NCBI GenBank assembly: GCA_018697195.1
Contig: CM031857.1
Coordinates: forward strand, 91,266,461 to 91,330,460
DNA length: 64,000 nt
Reading direction: 5' to 3'
From: Certhia americana
Taxonomy: Eukaryota > Chordata > Aves > Passeriformes > Certhiidae
The notes beneath the pieces are model-generated. The model saw only the letters and a list, made by a program, of their open reading frames with translations, had not been told where the DNA came from and did no database searches. Below are positions 1 to 12,157 of this stretch, piece after piece. A program made the position numbers and the translations under genes. The stretch's first letter is position 1; each line of letters opens with the position of its first letter.

Positions 1-761
1 CACAAACCTTTACATCTTTACAAAAGGGCTTATAAAGATAGAAGTTAGTTGCATAAAAGGGCAAAAATAAAAATTATGTTAGCATTTTCATTGTCTTATC
101 TTTCCTCTCTAGAGCACAGCCTATTATCTTGTGAAATATCTCTATATTATATATAATTACAAAAGTTTCAGTTCCATATTCTCCTTTAACTTTCCACACA
201 TTTAAATCCTCTAGAGGGGAGCAGGAAGGAGAGCCAGACTTTCATAAAGGCTGGTATTCTCTGTGGACAGATGTATAAATTGGCAAATCTAGCTGTGGTC
301 TGCATAAATTTTATAAGCACAACAAAATTGTGTGGCTTGCTGAGAGTGTGGAGGAAGATTTGTGTGACTATGAATGTAGCTTGCCCACAGACACTGTGCT
401 TTTACTCTACTCGAAGTTTGGTTTTTTCTGTGTCTTTCATGCAATGGACATGAGAATTGTGTGCTAAATAGAAAAGGAGTAATAAACGGTAGTGATGGCA
501 TCTGTGCCTTGTCATGATGCTTCCCAAAGCTGTTAGTTCTGAAAGGAAGCCTACCTGACTTGCAGCTGAGTGGGGAGGAAAGTGAATCAACATCTACACA
601 GGGTGAAAAGGCCAGTGAGGGAAAGATTTTATCAAGAGTCTGTGGTTTGCAAAGCAGCAGTCTTTCCTGAGATGTTCAGTCTGTGCAGACTGAGGTGGCT
701 TCTTCTGAGGAAGCTCATGTTTCCATACAACTGGTCCTTAGACAAAGGAAAGCTCTTCCTG

Positions 762-853
762 ACTTTGTGTTCTAACCTTAGTTGGAGTAGGCTACTAAGT
801 AGGCTACTAAGTAGAACTACTTTGTGTTCTAACCTTAGTTGGAGTAGGCTACT
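762..853. repeat. Local tandem duplication, exact 35 bp repeat
   Basis: The 35 bp at 762-796 recur without mismatch at 819-853 (period 57 bp). The spacer repeats the tail of the unit (GTAGGCTACTAAGTAG), so there are partial third and fourth copies of the core GTAGGCTACT. Perfect identity suggests a recent local duplication. The open frame across it (570-893) looks like a by-product of the repeat. Confidence 0.85.
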
Positions 854-2372
854 GCTGGCAAGGGACAGCAGTTCCCACCTTACCAACAGGTGAAAGTCTC
901 TGCTGGACCCAGGCAGAAGCTGCTAACAGGGGGACTGGCTTTCTAGTGTCCAGAAATGTGGGTCAGAAAAAAATGTCTTTTGCTGGGAATTAATCCAGGG
1001 GAACTGATGTTTTATAATAGTGAACTTAGAGTGGAGATGGAAATATGACCAGAAACCATTGAAGAGGGATGTATGAGTAGTGAGCTAAGTACTATCATTA
1101 AGTGCCACCAACACTGTTTGGTACTCTACAAATAGACACGTCTACAAGGGCAGTCCTGCAGCAGCCATTCAGTGTTGACTGATTTTAAGACAGTCAAGGC
1201 TCCTGTTGCTTTGCTCCATTTTGATGCTACAGCTTCTGCAAAGCTGGCTGGTGCTGGAAAGGAAAGGCCAAGCTGTGACAAGTGCATGGTTGGTGTCTTC
1301 TACAATTAGTGCTTTAACATCCCCAGGTGAAAGGAGAGGATTCAAACTAACTTTCTGAGTATGCCTCTTTACTTTGCTTCCTAAAATAATTGTTTACTAT
1401 CAATTTACTACCCAAAATTAGGCCACCATTACAAATGATCTTCAGTGTTTCTGCAGAAAGATGAATGTAGCTGAATTTTCCTATACATGGTGATGGAGCT
1501 GTGATTCAAAGTCACGTAGAGTAGAAGTTGTGTCTTGAGTGGCACAGGCCTGCCCTGATGCATCTGAACTGGGGAGTGCATGTGCCTGTGTGACATTTCT
1601 AGAATGAGTCCTATAATGGGTATTAATTTACAGCTGAATATGGGAGGGTTTGTTCATGTTTTCATAGTGCTGTTGAAATTGAGTTCTACAATTAGCAACT
1701 ATTTTGCCTCCTCTATACTGAGAAGCACATGAGCAAAGAGGAATTTCTAATTTTTGCCTTAGTTTTCCATATTGCTTAGAGAGGGGAATAAGGGAAATGT
1801 CAGTTTTTCCACTCTTCCCTGCTATGCCCTTCCTCCCCCTCTGGAAAGAGAAGGTGGCTCAGGTTAATCATCAAAGGCAAGATATTAAGAACCCATTAGA
1901 AGGATAAGTGATTTATGAAGGCTTCCATGCTTTAAGGTCATGAGTCGAGGATTCCTTCCTTGAAATACTTAGCCCTTAGAGTGCCTTCCCATCTTTGCTT
2001 GCTACTGTGCAGTCCCACTGATATCGGTGGACTGGCACATGGGTAACAGATGAATTTGCTCCTAATGATCACCACACTGAATCAATCTGAATGGCTTCCT
2101 GCATTTCTGTAGAGCTGCTTTGAGCTAGAAGGGTGGTGACAGTGAAGACAGAAACAGTCTTATGAAAAAAATTTGGCGAAGTCTTGGGCACTGCTAGCCA
2201 GAGAGAGGAGAGATGAGGGGAATGGAGTAGAGACAGCAAAGGTGGATAGCTCTTATCAATTAATTCCTGACATAATTATTTATAAGTGTGTACATGGCCA
2301 CATGCATGCAAACTTCTTTTTTCTGTTTACCAGCATGATTACAGTGAGGCCCATTAGTACCAGTCACTGTAT

Positions 2373-2391
2373 ACACACACACACACACACA
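2373..2391. repeat. Short (AC)n microsatellite
   Basis: About nine AC dinucleotides in a row. It is short but could vary between individuals. Confidence 0.8.
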
Positions 2392-4914
2392 TAGACAGAG
2401 TAATCCAAAATCATGGCACCTATCTAATAAAGCATAGCCCAATGGCTGATGCATTACACGTTTGTATATATAGCACATATACAGAATGATGCAATGCAGA
2501 TACATATGAATTACAATATTTGTACAGATGAACTTGCTGCTAAATAGAATTCGAATACAGAAGCTGAAACTGTATTACTACAGTGTATTACATATCCCTT
2601 AAGTGTTACAGTTATGGGACATAAAAGCTAATTTTAGTCAAGAAGCAGCATATGTTGTCCAAGTTCCATGAGTAGACTGCTGCCAGTATGCTTTATGCTA
2701 GTGAGCCTAAAGAGAATTTGGATGGCCCCATTACAGCTCTGTAGTTCTTAGAAAAGCTCTTAATGTCACTGAAACCCTGGATAATAAAAGCATTTGTTAA
2801 GTCATAGACTTTCCATTCAGTCTCATACCCAGCGAGCAAAATGACGGCTGTGGGAATACTATGTTACAATCAGAAAAATTTTAAAAGCAAACAAACAACA
2901 TTTTATCTCACAATTGTGCATCTGCTGGTATGAGGATATATTTAGTTGTGTTTATAGAAAAAGTAAACAGGTAATTGGACTTCAATGAGAATCAGTGAAG
3001 TACTCTGATGGGATTTTTTTTTAAGAAACTTTATTTTACATTGAAAGCATGGTTGGGCATTTTTACTGCGTGAAATTGGAAACTGCTTGAAATAGGAGTA
3101 TTGACTTGATTTATTCTTGTGTTCATCACATAAACAAAATGCTATAAAATAACTTTACTAAATAATGCAAGAAAAGAACATTTAGTAATAAAACTATTGT
3201 CATCTTCAAAGGCCTAAAGAACTACTGAGGTGCTGCATATGCATATAATGTTTTAGAAATGCACTAGAAAGCCTTGTCTAGAAGCCTGAATGTTTATTTA
3301 ATATTAATTGTTGGAAAAATAGGAAAGAGCAGATAGTGCGACCTTCCCCCTCCCTTCCATTACACTTTCAAAGATGCTCTTATTCCAATACACAAACATT
3401 ATTACTTGAAATAGATACTACTTATTGCAGGTTTTACTCAAGTTTTATTTTTGCTGAGAAGAATGTAACTGTGCTTCCTTTTTGCCCAGCCATTTTCCTC
3501 TTTTGGTGATATAATTATATGGTTCTGCATAATGTTCTGTGCTGTACAGGGTTTCCAGGTGTTTCAGTCACTGCTGACAAAACCTAACATGTCTTTTTTA
3601 TGTAATCTGTTATGTTGGTCCGGAAAAGGTGAAGACAATGAACTTTCCTCCATAACTGAGGTTAAAAAAGTGCCTTCTGGTGAAATATCCTCTCCTTTTT
3701 CAATAGGCTTAAATATTATTCTTCCTATGCTGATAGGCTGCCAAGGCTTTTATTAAAAGCTGGAAAATTTGGCATGTTTCCACCTCAGAAATCCTCTAAG
3801 TGAATTTTTCATACATTTGATGCAGGCACATATGAGGCAGTTTATCATGCTTGAGTTTTTGTGCCCTTGACATTTATATCTTAAAAATCAAACCAGCCTG
3901 GAACTGCACAGCACATTGCAAACAGGATGTGTATCCCTGCAGATTTCAGCTTCTTAGCATTGGTTCAGTGGTGAGGGGCAAGTAGCTGTAAAGCAGCTCT
4001 TTTCACTAATATGTCATATTTAGAGCCCTGAACGTGTGTTCTTTCTGATGGGTGGGCATCAACAATATCATAATTTGATGTCTGTCACACTAGGATTGCT
4101 TTCATTATGATCTGCTCCAGGGCAGGATTCAGCACCAACCTGACAAAGGTGAGGTACGGGATTCCGGTTGTAGCAAAATATACCAAATAACATGCTAATT
4201 ATTTTTTAGCTTCTGTTCAACGGTGAACAAATTCTTAGACTGTCCTAAACTGCAGTGATAAACTGAAATGGAAGGGGGAAGAGAAGTTAGAGGCCATCAG
4301 ATATGTCAAAATATCTTGTTTTCTTTAAATCTGTCCAGTAAAAAACATCTTTTGTATCAGCAAAATAATCTGGAATGCTAAGTAACAAGAAAGGAGACCC
4401 CAGAAATGCATCAAAACACCATTTTGGTCCTATTTGTAGAAATGGACTATAAGCAAACACCTGTCTCCACAGTAGAGAGAGGAATGGATTGACTTTCTAG
4501 GATGCTGTTAGTTTGAGATCGCAGCCCTTAGAAGCCAGGAATGCAATTACATAGCCAGGAATGCAAGCTCAATGAAACTTTTGGCCAGATTTACAGAATC
4601 ACTTACCAAATGTAAATCTCTGATGGAAGGAAATAATAAGAAGGGAAGAACAGTTTTCTGGCATCTATCAGGCACTTCAGTCCCTGGAAAAATCATTCTT
4701 TGTGTTAATATGATTTATAGGATGCCATCATGATTGATTATGCTGGAAAATCTGATACTAAATTTGTGAAGATTCTCATGCGAAAGGAAAAGGGCAAAAT
4801 GAATCTATACATTGGGGGCAATAAAAAAAGAAAAAGTCAGCTCTCTGATAATGTTCTAGGAATTCTTAAGAATTTTATTAATCCTGCATGGTGTTGCCAG
4901 TGCAGAAAGACCAT

Positions 4915-5562
4915 GGGAAGCTGCCTGGTGGAAAAGGACCTTGGGGTGCTGGTGACAGCAGCTGAACATGAACCAGCATGTGCCCAGGTGGCCAAGAAGT
5001 CCAATGGTATCCTGGCCTGGATCAGCAGTGTGGCCAGCAGGGCAGGGATTGTCCCCCTGTACTCAGCACTGATGAGGCCACACCTGAAATTCTGTGTTTA
5101 GTTCTGGGCTCCTCACTACAAGAAAGACATTGAGGGGCTGGAGAGTGTCCAGGGAAGGGCAGTGGAGCTGGGGAAGGGTCTGGAGCACAAGCCTGTTGAA
5201 CATTTGAGGGAGCTGGGGGTGTTCAGCCTGGAGAACAGGAGGCTTAGGGGGGACCTTACCACTCTCTACAAGGTCCTGAAAGGAGGCTGTAGCCAGGTGG
5301 GGGTCAGGCTCTCCTCCAAGGCAGCCAGTGATAGGACAAGAGGAAATGCCCTCAAGTTGCGCCAGGGGAGGTTTAGAATGCATATTCAGAAAACGTTCAC
5401 TGAAAGGGCTGTCAAACATTGGAACAGGCTGCCCAGGGTGTTCAAAAGACATATAGGTGTGGCACTTGGGACACAGCTTAGTGGTGAAGTTGACAGTGCT
5501 GGGTTAATGGTTGGACTCAATGATCTTAAGGGTATTTTCCAACCTAAATGACTCTATGATTA
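4915..5562 (+). mobile_element. CR1 LINE 3' fragment
   Basis: Degraded 3' end of a CR1 non-LTR retrotransposon in forward orientation. Conceptual translation across two frames shows the conserved C-terminal part of CR1 pol: [16 protein letters not shown], then [18 protein letters not shown], then [11 protein letters not shown]. The 3' tip has the usual CR1 ending (TTCCAACCTAAATGACTCTATGAT). Start and end are set by where this similarity fades. It is 5' truncated, as most genomic CR1 copies are, and non-functional. Confidence 0.88.
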
Positions 5563-7933
5563 TTAAGGGACTGTTTTCTTCAAGATAACATTTTGTAGTG
5601 TTTCATGTTCAGTCCACAAGTCCAGACATACTAAACCCACAAATTTTGGTTCTGCTCTATGTATATCGTTTCAGCTGTATTTGACTAAAATTAGATCATT
5701 GAATTCAGTTCAGAAATTTCTGCCTGTTCACCCAAACTACAGTTTCACAAAATCAGTTTAAAAATATGCTTGTAGTACTAGCAAAATGAGGGTATCTTTA
5801 TGATTCTGCACACTACTGAGGGTTCCCTTTTTTCTTTTTTTTTTCTGTTGTAATTTAAACTTTTGTGACTTTTTGACATCATTCCTCTCTCACTTGTGTA
5901 TTATTTTATATATTTACTAGTTTTCTGTTGGGTATTTTTTATGTTTACCAGTTTTCTGTTGGTGTCATACAGGACAGAAACTCTTCAAGAAACTCAGGGT
6001 AACAATCCCTGTCTGGATTTTCGTGAGATTTGTATGTCTCTTTGCAATTTGGCCTAAACAAGTAATAATTTAACAAGTATTCTTTACCATAACTGAATAT
6101 GCCTGCTTTAGATAAATAAAACAAAAAAAATACTATTGCAATTACTAACCTCATTGTGGCTTAATGCTCTTCCAGTGCCTTGTTGGTTTCCACTGATAGG
6201 GAGGTAATTGGTTTATGTGCTAAGAAAGCTGATTATGTTGCCCAGACAGAGCAGGAGGAGAGGCTGAAAGAGGTAGAAAATATGTAGGCCAGAAGGATCC
6301 CCACACGGGAAAATACGTGTGACCTGTGCAAAATCTTCATTAGTTTAAATTCTGTCTCTCTTACATACTTCCTTGCCCACCATGCTCTATTACTTATAAA
6401 TGCTGAAGGCGATGTCCACTGCTGTGTTATCGTGCAAAGAAAAGGGAACTGGAGGAATGAGATATGTATAGAGAGGCTGAAGTCACTGAGACAGCATGGG
6501 AACAGAGCCTGAAGCCTAGACAGAGATAGGGAAACCCATGGACTGTAACCAGTGAAGGTCACAGGTACTCGGGAGAGGTCAGATTTGTAATGAACCTGGT
6601 ACTTGTGAGAGTCAGAATCTCTCCTTTTCTTTATCGGTTCCCTTACAGACAATTCAGAAGGAGTAATTCTGTAAATGATTCCCTGAACAAGCAGGACCAG
6701 GATGTGCTGTTTCCTGCAAAGTTCCGACATAACACAGAAGGAAACCAGACACACCTCTGCACACTAATTCAAGTCAGGCCACACTTGAAAAAATTTTTAA
6801 AGCCTATCAACCAGACACTCCACAAAGCAGAGGAGGTGTAATACATTTATATCCTAGCCACTGCCCTTCTGTGGCTGAGTTTAATCTGTTTAATCAGTTC
6901 ATATCTAGTTAAACTATGAAAGAAAATCAAACACTGTTGCTTCAAAGGCAGAGTGAGCTTGATACCACCTAGTAGGTCAAGCCAGAAGAGCTGACATGCA
7001 AATAAGGATCCAAAGCATTTACTCTTTTATGATCAGCCAGGCGCTGGCAAGATCAAAGGGACCCCTAAAACCTTTGAATTTATTGAAGGAAATTGGGGAA
7101 TTTGTCTAGAGCTTACAGAAGGGCAGTAGATACATGGGGAAAACTGCAAAAGACACAGTGATAAAAAAAATCCAGACATCTTTTTCCTCACCCAAATGAT
7201 ACCTCTTGGTCAACATTGCATTAGTGAAATTCTGAAGAATCCTTGATTGACATCTTTGATATGGTGATGAGGTCTCTTACAATCCATCTTCAAAATTATT
7301 CAGAGTATAAAAGACTGGGATAAAAGGGCCTTTGAATATTATAGGCCATAGGCTTTTTCCTTTGGTTGATACTGGAAGTCCTAGGGAACCTGAATACTAA
7401 GTCTGAAAGTTCCCTTAAAGACTGCTTTCTAAAACTGGTAGCCCATCAAGAGGAAGACCCAGGGAAGTAAGGCAAATATTTCTGTGAAATAGAAGATACG
7501 ATTTTTAAACCACCTCCTCAAGTTATATGGCACTCAGAATATGTGTACTTTGCTTACTGTTTCCTCTAAACTAACAAGATTTTCAGTCTTTTAATAAACA
7601 ATGTCGTGAGCAAAAAACTTGTATCATACTCTTGTGTTTTTTGATTTACACATAGAACAGTTTCAGGAGTGAAACAGCACTAAATTTCTAACAGGGTAAG
7701 ACCTTAAAACATTATATCCTAAAACCTTAGATGCTAAACCTCAGTGTCTTCCAGTGGGTGTTAGGCAAGAAAGCAATAGACAAAATGTGCTTTCTGTTCA
7801 GTATCTTGTTACAAGCGCCTGGGCTAAAGGATGTAATTAAAGGTTTAACCAGCATTAACACATGATATCATACTAAAAATACCATCCAGAATGCATTGAA
7901 ATTGGCTAGACTGCTTAGCATTTTCTCTCCTAG
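5563..7933. other. Intergenic DNA, no gene recognised
   Basis: No exon or known repeat was identified. The longest open frame (173 codons, minus strand, 6233-6754) has no recognisable domain and is judged a chance ORF. Confidence 0.55.
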
Positions 7934-8330
7934 CAGTGTCAACAAGAGCATCAGAACTGTTCAGCCTTGAGAAGAGACAACTGAGAGGAGATTTTGTTGA
8001 TGTCTGTCAGTATCTGAAGGGAGGGTGCCAACAGGATGGACCAGGTTCTTCTACCAAGCAATGGGACAAGAGGCAACAGGCAGAAACTGAGGCACAGGAA
8101 CTTCCACCTGACCAGGAGGAAGAATTCTTTCCTGTGCTAATGACTGTGCACTGGAACAGGCTGCCCAGAGAGGTTGTGGAGCGTCTCTCACTGGAAATAT
8201 TCAAGAACTGTCTGGATGTAATTCTGTGCTCTGGGATGATCCTGCTTGCGCAGGGAGGCAGGGAGGTTGGACCAGATGACCACTTTGCTCCCTTTTAACC
8301 TGACCCATTCTGTGACTGTGTGTTCTGTAA
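7934..8330 (+). mobile_element. CR1 LINE 3' fragment
   Basis: Forward CR1 remnant. The translated frame shows ELFSLEKRQLRGDF, then HWNRLPREVVERLSLEIFK, and the sequence ends with a CR1 3' tip (GACCCATTCTGTGACTGTG). It shares internal layout (the QWDKRQQAETEAQ frame trace) with the copy at 27055-27607, so both probably belong to one CR1 subfamily. Confidence 0.88.
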
Positions 8331-9866
8331 TATTAGGCTCTACTATAGCTGCCTAAGAATAGGCTTTTACTAGAAAAATCAATAAATGGTAGCCAACAAT
8401 TTTCATCCAAATCTGCATTATATAATTTTTACATAATGTGCAAAAAAATATACTAGAAATTTCAACACCTTCCTAAACAATTTGTCCCTTCTATCTATAA
8501 AGAGGAAGTTTATTAGACACTCTTTTTTTGTCTGTGATATATTTTGTCTTTCTCATCATTAAACAGCACTGTGAGGCAGAAGTACTTTTCTCCTCACTTG
8601 CCAAAGGGAACTGAAATGCACATATCTGGTGCATTTTGTGTATTGTTCTATATCTTGATTTTAGTTCAGATTTTCCAAATGGAAGTGTACACCATGGCAT
8701 GAAATGCAATTTGACTTATGTTTCAATGTCTGCACTGTAAGAATTTTCACCTGTATTCAGTGAAGACCTAACCACTGTAGGCAGGGAGCTCAGGGAGGCT
8801 TTCAGATGACCATATGTGTTTCCCTGTAGACACCTGTCTATATGCAGACATTTCCACTGTAGACACCTACTGGGGGAACCCCCAGGTGCTACATAACCCC
8901 AGGAGCAGCTGGACATGCTGATACCTCTGCATCCTGGCTGAATTCATGACAATACTCAGCAACAGTCCTTCTCAGTGCCCTGTGGCTGATGGAGAATGGA
9001 TATGTCAGCCAAGGAATGATTGGTGTCGAAGTTGTAGTGGCCCTACATCACATGTGGCACAGACAGATGGGGGTCTATGGGTCTCTGGAGCCCACACAGC
9101 CTCATCCTTTGATCAAGGTGGTCATAGACCAGCTACTGAGTGAGGAGATAAGGAACATAACTCTGTCAGGAAATATTCTGGCTGTTATCCCATCCTTTGT
9201 TCTACGGGATAATACAGATATAAACAGTATGATCCCATGGGAGTCAGGCACTGAACTCCTTTGGGATTTATTCTCCACATGAATTATTACAGGTTATAGA
9301 GGAAGTCTTTGAGGCAGAATATAGACTCACTATGGCATGCCAAATCTTAGGCTAATGTTTTACACCTAAATAATCCATCTTGAAGTGTCTCATGATTATT
9401 TTTCATTTTTCTGAAGTATATTAATCTGAAACACTTCTATGAGATATAGGAATAAATTTGAATTGACAGTTAATTCTTTTCATCTGGTTTCATTGAACTA
9501 GAAATCATTTTGAATTCTGCCATTTTATTAAGGAGCACTGACATGTCACAAAAAAAGAGGCAGAGTGGTGTTACATGTAATTTGTGCTCCTGAGTAGAGG
9601 TGCTAAATTTGCTCAGTCTAGGAAGAACAGGCAACATATTGTGTGCTGCTTATAGCACAGGTAGACAGAAAAGGGGCATGCCTCTGACTTAGGTTGGGAG
9701 GGGTATGGAAAAATGACTGTGATGGAATGTGTGAATTCAGCGCAGTCAAGGATGACATAGGTGTTTTATGAAGTTTAGTTCATATATGTTAAATAATGTA
9801 TGGCAGATGTAAAAAAAGCTTTAGAATGTGCAGCAATGCATAGATAGACTGTTATTTTATATAATC
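8331..9866. other. Intergenic DNA, no gene recognised
   Basis: Two overlapping short open frames (8946-9143, 8989-9282) have no family resemblance. No splice-site pair or known repeat could be assigned. Confidence 0.5.
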
Positions 9867-10490
9867 TGTGTTCCCCAGTGATGCAGTGCAGGAATCTTGG
9901 CTACCTCTGGTCTGCGTGGCAGCAAGAATGGGGAACAGCTGTCCAAAAATATGGACTGCTGAACCTTAGAGCTGCTGCTCTACTGCACGATAGATACTGT
10001 CGCATGGAAAAGGTAAAGGATGATTGGAAGGCTCTTAGTGTGAGACTCCAAAGAAAGGTTTTTTCTTCAAAGGGAACATGGACAAAGGAGCCCTAAAACT
10101 GCTTGTGCAGGGACTTTTATACAGGGGAGGTTCTAGGGGGAATCTTTAACACAATCTTTAACTAATAGGGGGAAAACTGAGGGGGGAGCACAAGGTGGGG
10201 TTTATAATAAATAACCCAATGAGGAAACACAGGGGGAGGGAACAATTTAACTAGACCAATGGGGCCTCGAAGAACAAGAAATTGACATGGAAGTTTCCAG
10301 AACAAAGGGTGAGTAAAAGGTGAGATTGACAACTTGGAGGAAGAGGGACAAGAAACATTCTACAACAAAAAGTGGGCCGAGGGTAACTGGGTAGGAGGGA
10401 ATAGCTTGGGTTAAACTAACATAGGGGGAAACAGGAACAAGCCATTCTATGTAAAACTTACCACAAAAATGCACCACAACACCCCAGTGT
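9867..10490 (-). mobile_element. Probable solo ERV LTR, reverse orientation
   Basis: On the minus strand this reads as a retroviral-type LTR. A pyrimidine-rich U3 is followed by a TATA box (TATAAAAG, 10114-10121), a short R-like stretch, and U5 ending near GGGGAACACA next to 9867. The plus strand begins TGTG/TGTT and the far side ends CACAACA (10481) or TTGCACA (10496), so the right edge is uncertain by about 15 bp. No target-site duplication was found and no coding region is attached. The 72-codon frame at 9878-10096 lies inside it and is not a gene. Confidence 0.5.
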
Positions 10491-11117
10491 TGCACAGCAC
10501 CTTGGGTACCTTCTTCTCTGTATTACTAAATGCCTTCTGTTGGCCCTTCTGGGCGCTGCCTTTCCTCCCAGCTGGGTGCTCCTTACCCCAGGCTGTCTCA
10601 CAGCCTCAGTCCTTTCCCTTGCTGGCTCCACATGGTTGTTCTCATGCTGTTGTTCCCATCAGCCTCAGCCCAGCAGACACAGAACTGTGGTGGTAGTGTT
10701 TCTGCTGAGGAGTGACCAGCAGTGGCCGAGACTGACCCTTCCCTCTCCTGTCTCCCGCTGTCAGCTGTGGTGTCTGCCTGACCCCAGGAGACCCATGAGG
10801 GAGGGCACAGCGCACTCCCTAATCAGTGCTGTCCTGTCCACAGAAACAACGACTGTGACAAGGCCTGGGGCAGGTCCCGAGGTCACCCAGGGCATCCCTG
10901 CAGGGAAAGTGGGATGGCAGAGGTACCAACAGCCCAGAGGAAAGGGTGCTCAGTGGATGATCTGCCATCCCTCCTCTTCTCAGATGGCTTTTTTTTTCTC
11001 TTTTTTCTCCACTCTCCTTTTCCCAAAAAATAACACTCAGCTATTGGAATTACCAATATTGCAGATGGGATGTGCCTTGGCTTCTCTGACCTTGCTGCTG
11101 AACCAAATAGTGGCAAC
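10491..11117. other. GC-richer stretch between two LTR-like elements
   Basis: About 630 bp with higher GC than its surroundings, between two reverse-oriented LTR-like sequences. It could be non-autonomous ERV internal sequence or unrelated DNA. A 195-codon open frame (10540-11127, +) crosses it but has low-complexity composition, no recognised domain and no splice context. The two flanking LTRs are not alike, so this is not a simple provirus interior. Confidence 0.4.
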
Positions 11118-11683
11118 TGTGGTGTGATACCCCAGAGACACTTTTGGCTAGCTGGACCTTGCAGCTGGGTGCGTGGAGACAAGTCCAGACCTGCAGGGGC
11201 TCTTTAGGTTTCCCTCTAACGGAGAAGCTTTAAGGTGGTAGTGAAGGAAGGAGTGGTTCTGATAGAGGATTTTAATCCAGAGCTTTTATTCTGGCACACA
11301 GGCCTCTGAATCCACCAACTCCTCTAACAGAACCCTAACAGAATCCTAACCCAACTCTTGTAACCGAAGTAACTGACCGTGTGGTCCCTCGCCCTTTTAC
11401 CTGGGGGAGGGGAGGATGGAAGGGGGAGGGAGCCCACCAACCAGGTACCGGAGGGGAGATCTCAAGGGACAAAGGACACCTGGATGGCCCAATGCCTGCT
11501 GAGTGATAGAGGGTACCTTCTGAATCTGCCAATCACTCGACGCCCTTCTGGAATTCCAGGATTGATAGACAGAGCTCGGCAGGGATCAGGGTGGGGAAAG
11601 AAGAGGTGATTGACACATTTGGGGGGGAATCTTCAGGGGAGGAACTGGGTTTCTGAGGTAAACCATGAAATCACACCCTAACA
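11118..11683 (-). mobile_element. Probable solo ERV LTR, reverse orientation
   Basis: The plus strand begins TGTGGTGTGAT and ends ATCACACCCTAACA, an imperfect terminal inverted repeat of the TG...CA type. On the minus strand there is a polyadenylation signal AATAAA (11285-11290) in AATAAAAGCTCTGGATT, preceded about 105 bp upstream by a TATA-like TAAAAGG. The flanking hexamers GGCAAC (11112-11117) and CTCAAC (11684-11689) match at 4 of 6 positions and may be a decayed 6 bp target-site duplication. No gag, pol or env sequence is attached. It differs from the LTR at 9867-10490. Confidence 0.6.
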
Positions 11684-11950
11684 CTCAACATGAGAAGTAC
11701 TGTAAGCCACCAGCTGTGAGTAGTTGTCCCTGACAACAACACTTTGTGCAGGTGACCCTGTCTCAGCATCCTCTGTGCAACAAATGTAACCGTGATCAGA
11801 GCTTTTTAGGCCAAAATTCTTTGATCACAGATATTGAAGTTGATATTGATGCCATAATTATTAAGAGTGAAAAATACTGCTTTTAAACCTCTCATAATAT
11901 TCTTTTTTTTTCTTCCTGCATCTTTACATAAATGCATCCCTGCTCCCACA

Positions 11951-12157
11951 GTCAAGTCTTACAGATTTTGGTACAGGAGAAAATACTGTCTTCAGTTAAC
12001 ACGAGGAACATGGAGTTCCCTGTCTTAAAGTATGGAAGAGATGTATTTATGGAATATGTTAAATCTGTTATTCCCTGGGTTGATTGGCTATTAGAAGGCC
12101 AAGTCTATCATATTTGCATTCCTGGCATTACTTCAGAAGAAGCCGAATCCCAAACAG
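11951..12157 (+). CDS. Candidate coding exon of an unassigned gene
   Basis: This segment looks like a real exon. A pyrimidine-rich tract and CCCACAG end at 11950. An ATG at 12010 has a strong Kozak context (A at -3, G at +4). The frame runs 49 codons plus one base to a donor AACAG|GTATAA at 12157/12158. The peptide starts MEFPVLKYGRDVFMEYVK and continues with a hydrophobic core (VIPWVDWLLEGQ), balanced in composition and unlike the chance ORFs nearby. The frame is also open upstream of the ATG to about 11932, so the first residue is uncertain. I do not recognise the protein. In mammals a small gene, ATP11AUN, lies between TUBGCP3 and ATP11A, so an orthologue is conceivable by position only; I could not verify sequence or orientation. 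No partner exons were found. Could be a pseudogene remnant. Confidence 0.4.

Larger units (their letters stand above)
1..4914. other. Intergenic DNA, no gene recognised
   Basis: AT-rich sequence without a recognisable coding exon. All open frames are short (under about 110 codons), with no family resemblance and no paired splice signals. It contains a 35 bp direct duplication (762-853), a short AC run (2373-2391) and a 14 bp direct duplication (4533-4546 and 4553-4566). Nothing else is supported. Confidence 0.6.

Noticed and set aside
6233..6754. 173-codon minus-strand open frame as a gene
   Set aside because: No recognisable motif, no splice or promoter signals, ordinary AT-rich surroundings. 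Chance is sufficient.
9878..10096. 72-codon open frame (starting MMQCRNLGYLW) as a small gene
   Set aside because: It lies antisense within the U5/R part of an LTR-like element.
9867..11683. A complete provirus with paired LTRs
   Set aside because: The two LTR-like sequences do not resemble each other, no gag, pol or env similarity is visible between them, and the interval is only about 630 bp.
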